Below, piece after piece: positions 7,093-10,333 of a stretch of 10,333 bases of DNA; position 1 is the first letter of the stretch; every line of letters begins with the position of its first letter. Source of the stretch: Euperipatoides rowelli (taxonomy: Eukaryota > Onychophora > Udeonychophora > Euonychophora > Peripatopsidae); assembly GCA_003024985.2 (NCBI GenBank), contig PXIH01S0027358.1; one strand, 5' to 3'. The notes beneath the pieces were generated by a model. That model saw only the letters and a list, made by a program, of their open reading frames with translations, was not told where the DNA came from and did not search any database. The translations under genes were made by a program, and so were the position numbers.

Positions 7093-7736
7093 TTAAAGGT
7101 CAAATGCAATGGATTTTTTTATTTTTTATTATTGAAAATTCCACTGGAAAAAAATTAAAGTGCATAAAAAAAAAGTTATTTAAAGATAAAATTGAGAATA
7201 TTACTATCCTCTGTCTGAGATTACAAAAGGAAGCTTTCGCATTTTTTTTTTTTTTTTTTGGGGGGTCTGAGATTAATTTGATGACCTAACCCTTTTTACA
7301 TCTGTTTTCTTTATAATGATTTAACATGTAAATAGAGGTACATATTTAGCTTGTGTTAAAGGTTATTTTGATTTTTACAAAAAAAAAAAACAATTTGGAC
7401 CATAATAGCACAAAGGATGAATTTGATTGATTTTTTACTAGTATTTAAACAATTAGTTCATAGGATTTCCAGCCTTAAGCTGACAAAGATAGCAAATATT
7501 CTATAGTTGGGTATAGCAAGCTCTATTCGTCTCTGAACAATGCCACAAAATATCTCTCCTGGCATATATAGTGGACAATGTTGTTTTAAGGGGGAGGAGG
7601 TAAAGACATTATTTTAGAAATTGAATTGTAACTAACTATTTTTATTACTGTATTTATTTATTTTCTGGTGAATATTTTTGTTTTAGTAAAAAATTTTGAA
7701 AATCAATAAAAAAAATCAGTTACATTTGACCTTTAA
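7093..7736. mobile_element. Candidate non-autonomous DNA transposon bounded by TTAA and 31-bp inverted repeats
   Basis: The left end TTAAAGGTCAAATG (7093-7106) and the right end CATTTGACCTTTAA (7723-7736) are perfect 14-bp reverse complements. Matching continues inward to about 31 bp per end (into a GATTTTTTTATT stretch) with three mismatches and one T-run length difference. The enclosed 644 bp has no transposase motif. The outermost TTAA on each side could be a TTAA target duplication, as made by piggyBac-type transposases, or simply part of the repeat. A related word, TTAAAGGTTATTTTGATTTTT, lies inside at 7356. The plus-strand open frame 7080-7289 across the left end has no recognisable protein motif. 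Confidence 0.5.
7242..7265. repeat. T18G6 homopolymer junction
   Basis: A run of 18 T is followed directly by a run of 6 G. It has no partner and no retroelement motif next to it. The lengths should be treated with care because such junctions are error-prone in sequencing. Confidence 0.85.
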
Positions 7737-8432
7737 GTTTGGACAAATAGCCTGGTAACGCTAAATTATTCCATATATATTTTTAACTGACTTTTAAAGA
7801 TATATTTGTTTAATTTCCATTAAAGTTTAAATAAATTAACAACTCCATATTAATTTCAAACTCTCAATCACAAACTTTTACTTGAATATTAAAACTTTTT
7901 TTTTATTTACAAAAATATTTTTATATTTTAAACTATTCCCAAGTTTAACAATTGATGTAAAAAAAAGAATATGCATAAGAAAATGCCTCGCCATTTCAAA
8001 ATCCATGATTTTTCATTGAATAGTTCACTACAATAAATACAGTATTTTAGAAACCAGAAAACTCCAGGACGTATCATGCTTTTCTAACTCTGAATAATAT
8101 ACATTTCAATGAATTGAGAGAATACTAGTTCTATTTCAACTGAGAATAACAATTGTGAATGAAAAGTGACATCAATATACCACATCTGAATAAAAGATAT
8201 ATTTAGAAAAATAAATATTAAATTAAATAGTGCAGAAGGGGTATTAATAGACTTGTGGCAACAGTAGGCTTACTAAATAATAGGCCACATCACACAGGCA
8301 GTGTGATGTAGGTTTTATATAATTGGCAAGTATTTGAGTTTGCATTAGGTTATTCACCTATTGTGAATTTTAGTTGTAAAGTTATAGTTTTTGGGTAGAG
8401 TAATTTAAATTATATTTAGTCACCAATCTGTT
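7737..8432. other. AT-rich non-coding stretch with one small hairpin
   Basis: There is no coding or RNA-gene signal. A 9-bp perfect inverted repeat (ACATCACAC at 8287-8295, GTGTGATGT at 8301-8309, 5-nt loop) is the only structured element seen. A TACAGTA heptamer is at 8038. Confidence 0.6.
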
Positions 8433-8470
8433 AACACGGTGTATTTTTAAAAGTAAAAATACACCATGTT
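8433..8470. repeat. 17-bp inverted repeat, one mismatch, 4-nt loop
   Basis: AACACGGTGTATTTTTA (8433-8449) pairs with TAAAAATACACCATGTT (8454-8470) at 16 of 17 positions. The single G/A difference (CGG versus CATG side) would be a G-U wobble in one RNA strand. The 4-nt loop is AAAG. The shape is similar to the hairpin at 3063-3098, but the sequence is unrelated. Confidence 0.85.
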
Positions 8471-9103
8471 GCCAATACATTTAATTTTCTATAAGCTTGG
8501 AAAACTGTTCTATTTTTAATACTGAATATGATTTTTTTTCTTTGATAACTTATTTACTTTTTATTTGGGCATGTTTAAAGTCAAAATACAATATACAAAA
8601 GTTTGAGGTTAAAATTAAAAAAGAATTTAGCAACAACAATTAGTGAAAATTAGACAAATCACTATTTAAATATTAAATTTTTTTTTAAAGTGAAAATAAA
8701 AGTTTAAAAAAAAATGTATACAGTTTTAAAAGAATCAATTTTTAAATTAATTAAAATACCTAGAAACACAAATAATGATATAGTACTGGAGTTAAGAGTA
8801 AAAAATTGGTTCAACCTTGCCTTTTGATTAGCTACTTGGTTTAGTTGATGTTTGGAAACACCTTAGTGATTTTATGCCAATTACTATATATTACACTGAG
8901 AGGGGTGGAAAAGAAGACCTTCCAATTTTTGGAGAAATAAATTGGTTTTTCATGTTTTTCTTGAGACAAAACTAAAGATAATTCTTTATAAAAATGGTTC
9001 TTATCAATTTTTAAGTAATACAATGTTATTACAAAAAAGGGAAAACTTGTTATTTAAATATTGAAACCAGATTTTTCTTTTTAAATTTTCAATATAAAGT
9101 GAG
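8471..9103. other. AT-rich non-coding stretch, nothing recognised
   Basis: No gene, RNA or repeat structure could be supported. A minus-strand open frame at 8841-9023 has no recognisable motif and no splice context. Confidence 0.6.
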
Positions 9104-9977
9104 ATTGTATTTATCTAGTGGTTGTGTTGATTTATATTGTAAGTGTGCTGATTACTATTGTAGTTGCACCCGTTGCTAATGTACTGTAGTTGCGCTCATT
9201 GCTATTAGAATTGTTCTAGCTGCTATCGTAGTTGCGCTAGCTGCTGTTGTAGTTGCGCTCGTTTCTATTGTAGTTGTGCTCGTTGCTATTTTAGTTGCAC
9301 TCGCTGCTATTGTAGTTGCGCTCGTTGCTATTTTAGTTGCACTCGCTGCTATTGTAGTGCGCTCATTGAATTCATAGTTGCTCTGGTTGCTATTGTAGTT
9401 ATGCTGGTTGCTAATGTAGTTGCGCTGGTTGCTAACATAGTTACTCTGGTTGCTAACACTGTTGCGCTGGTTGCTAACATAGTGGCGCTGGTTGCTAACA
9501 TAGTGGCGCTGGTTGCTAACATAGTTGCACTCGCTATCATAGTGTGCTCATTGCTATCATAGTTGCATGTGTTGCTATCACAGTGGCACTCATTGCTATT
9601 GTAGTTACATTTCTATTATAGTTGCGCTCATTGCTATTGCAGTTGCACTCATTGCTATTGTAGTTGCGCTCATTGCTATTGTAGTAATACTCGCTATTGT
9701 AGTTGTGCTCATTGCTATTATAGTTGTACTCATTATTGTAGTTGCGCTCATTGCTATTATAGTTGTACTCACTATTGTAGTTGTACTCACTATTATAGTT
9801 GTACTCACTATTGTAGTTGTACTCACTATTGTAGTTGTATTCACTATTGTAGTTGTCTTCGCTATTATAGTTGTCTTCGCTATTGTAGTTGTCTTCACTA
9901 TTGTAGTTGTACTTGCTATTGTATTGTACTTGGTATTGTAGTTGTACTCCCTGTTGTAGTTCTACTTACTATGGTAG
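9104..9977. repeat. Degenerate minisatellite: 21-bp units passing into 18-bp units
   Basis: The left part (about 9104-9360) is made of 21-bp units close to GTTGCGCTCGTTGCTATTGTA. From about 9380 to 9530 a variant, GTTGCGCTGGTTGCTAACATA, takes over. From about 9540 to 9700 the units return to the ATTGCTATTGTA type. At 9702-9779 21-bp and 18-bp units alternate twice (a 39-bp higher-order period). From 9780 to 9976 there are eleven successive units close to GTTGTACTCACTATTGTA, all 18 bp except one of 17 bp. The 18-bp unit equals the 21-bp unit without one GCT triplet. The plus strand is strongly G/T-rich. Because both periods are multiples of three, stop-free frames appear on both strands (9567-9941 plus; 9349-9540 and 9605-9898 minus). 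They are by-products of the repeat, not genes. Confidence 0.92.
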
Positions 9978-10080
9978 TTGTGTTTGCTGCTATTGCTGTT
10001 GTTGCCATCTTGTTGCTGTTGCTGTTGTTACTTTCATTGCTGCTAATACTGTATATGGTTAATGATATTGTTGTGTTGCT
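9978..10080. repeat. Impure (TTGCTG/TTG)n short tandem repeat at the array's right edge
   Basis: After the 18-bp units the sequence becomes an irregular run of GCTGTTGTTGC-type triplets, fading into unique sequence near 10080. It looks like a degenerate continuation of the minisatellite, with slippage of the TTG/GCT triplet. A TACTGTA heptamer lies at 10047-10053. Confidence 0.7.
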
Positions 10081-10273
10081 CTTGTTTTAGAATTTTATGC
10101 GATTCAACTAATACTTCTTGACCGTCAGAAAACAACGTGACAATGCTCAAGTTTTGGCTCATTTGGTGATGGTCCCAAAGGCCACTGATCTAAAATGATG
10201 GTACTTTAGTCCAAAATCTTGTTTGGTGATACAAGAAATTGTAAATGATTTAGATGTTAACAAGTATCTGAAA
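10081..10273. other. Short non-coding stretch of more mixed composition
   Basis: This stretch has a higher GC content than most of the window but no recognisable exon, RNA gene or transposon motif. Confidence 0.5.
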
Positions 10274-10333
10274 TAGGAATGCACCGAATGTCAAATTTGC
10301 CGAATACCGAATGTGCCACCGAATATCATCTTG
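10274..10333 (+). mobile_element. Probable hAT-like transposon end, CCGAAT-rich, cut by the window edge
   Basis: From 10274 the sequence reads TAGGAATGCACCGAATGTC. CCGAAT then recurs at 10284, 10300, 10307 and 10319. The layout TAGGxxTGCACCGAAT followed by repeated CCGAAT is typical of the ends of a group of animal hAT-type elements, which start TAGGGxTGCACCGA. The element would continue past the right edge, so its length, partner end and target duplication cannot be seen. Confidence 0.5.

Noticed and set aside
7080-7289. Plus-strand open frame of 69 codons containing poly-Phe from the T18 run
   Set aside because: It depends on homopolymers and crosses the edge of the inverted-repeat element, with no motif.
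9349-9898. Minus-strand open frames rich in T, A, M and S (9349-9540, 9605-9898)
   Set aside because: They are the antisense reading of the same minisatellite, with no conserved domain or splice context.
9567-9941. Plus-strand open frame of 124 codons rich in V, I, A and L, looking like a membrane protein
   Set aside because: It is a direct translation of 21- and 18-bp tandem units. The frame stays open only because the periods are multiples of three.
9104-9977. CRISPR-like array of regularly spaced repeats
   Set aside because: The units are directly contiguous with no unique spacers, and the sequence is clearly animal. It is a minisatellite.

Overview
This is AT-rich animal DNA (roughly 70-75% A+T by eye), almost entirely non-coding. 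There is no prokaryotic gene organisation. The sequence shows a spliced exon with consensus splice sites, a decayed non-LTR retrotransposon, hAT-like transposon ends, several hairpin repeats and a degenerate minisatellite. The exon encodes a motif of ARID1 (BAF250/Osa), the ARID-domain subunit of the SWI/SNF (BAF) chromatin-remodelling complex. With the repeat content this points to a metazoan, more likely an invertebrate than a mammal; the phylum cannot be decided from this window.

Layout. Bases 1-1364 hold nothing I can name. Bases 1365-2032 are a frameshifted, stop-ridden remnant of the C-terminal part of a LINE reverse-transcriptase polyprotein. Bases 2033-3950 are unique-looking AT-rich DNA with a possible hAT-like terminus at 2819 and a 16-bp perfect hairpin at 3063-3098. 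Bases 3951-4255 form a long imperfect hairpin, followed by a 17-bp perfect hairpin at 4274-4317. Bases 4561-4726 are a GC-rich patch built of GGCTCARCC words and nested inverted repeats. Bases 4727-6873 are AT-rich, with a 12-bp inverted repeat (5087-5143) and an AACCGG-rich patch (5847-5940). Bases 6874-6969, minus strand, are the only supported exon. Bases 7093-7736 are bounded by 31-bp inverted repeats that begin with TTAA. Bases 7737-9103 are AT-rich with two small hairpins. Bases 9104-10080 are a tandem array of 21-bp and then 18-bp units. The window ends inside a CCGAAT-rich probable hAT-like end (10274-10333).

Interpretation. The simplest model is that much or all of the window lies inside the minus-strand ARID1 gene. 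One 96-nt exon is flanked by long introns that have collected transposon debris and hairpin repeats. The exon's downstream splice site is best read as a GC (not GT) donor. No complete protein gene lies in the window. The open frames of 60-124 codons are explained by chance or by repeat periods divisible by three. No established new system is visible. The items most worth a second look are the GC-AG intron, the roughly 300-nt hairpin, the TTAA-bounded element, the GGCTCARCC patch, the minisatellite that switches period by whole codons, and the strong excess of the heptamer TACTGTA/TACAGTA.
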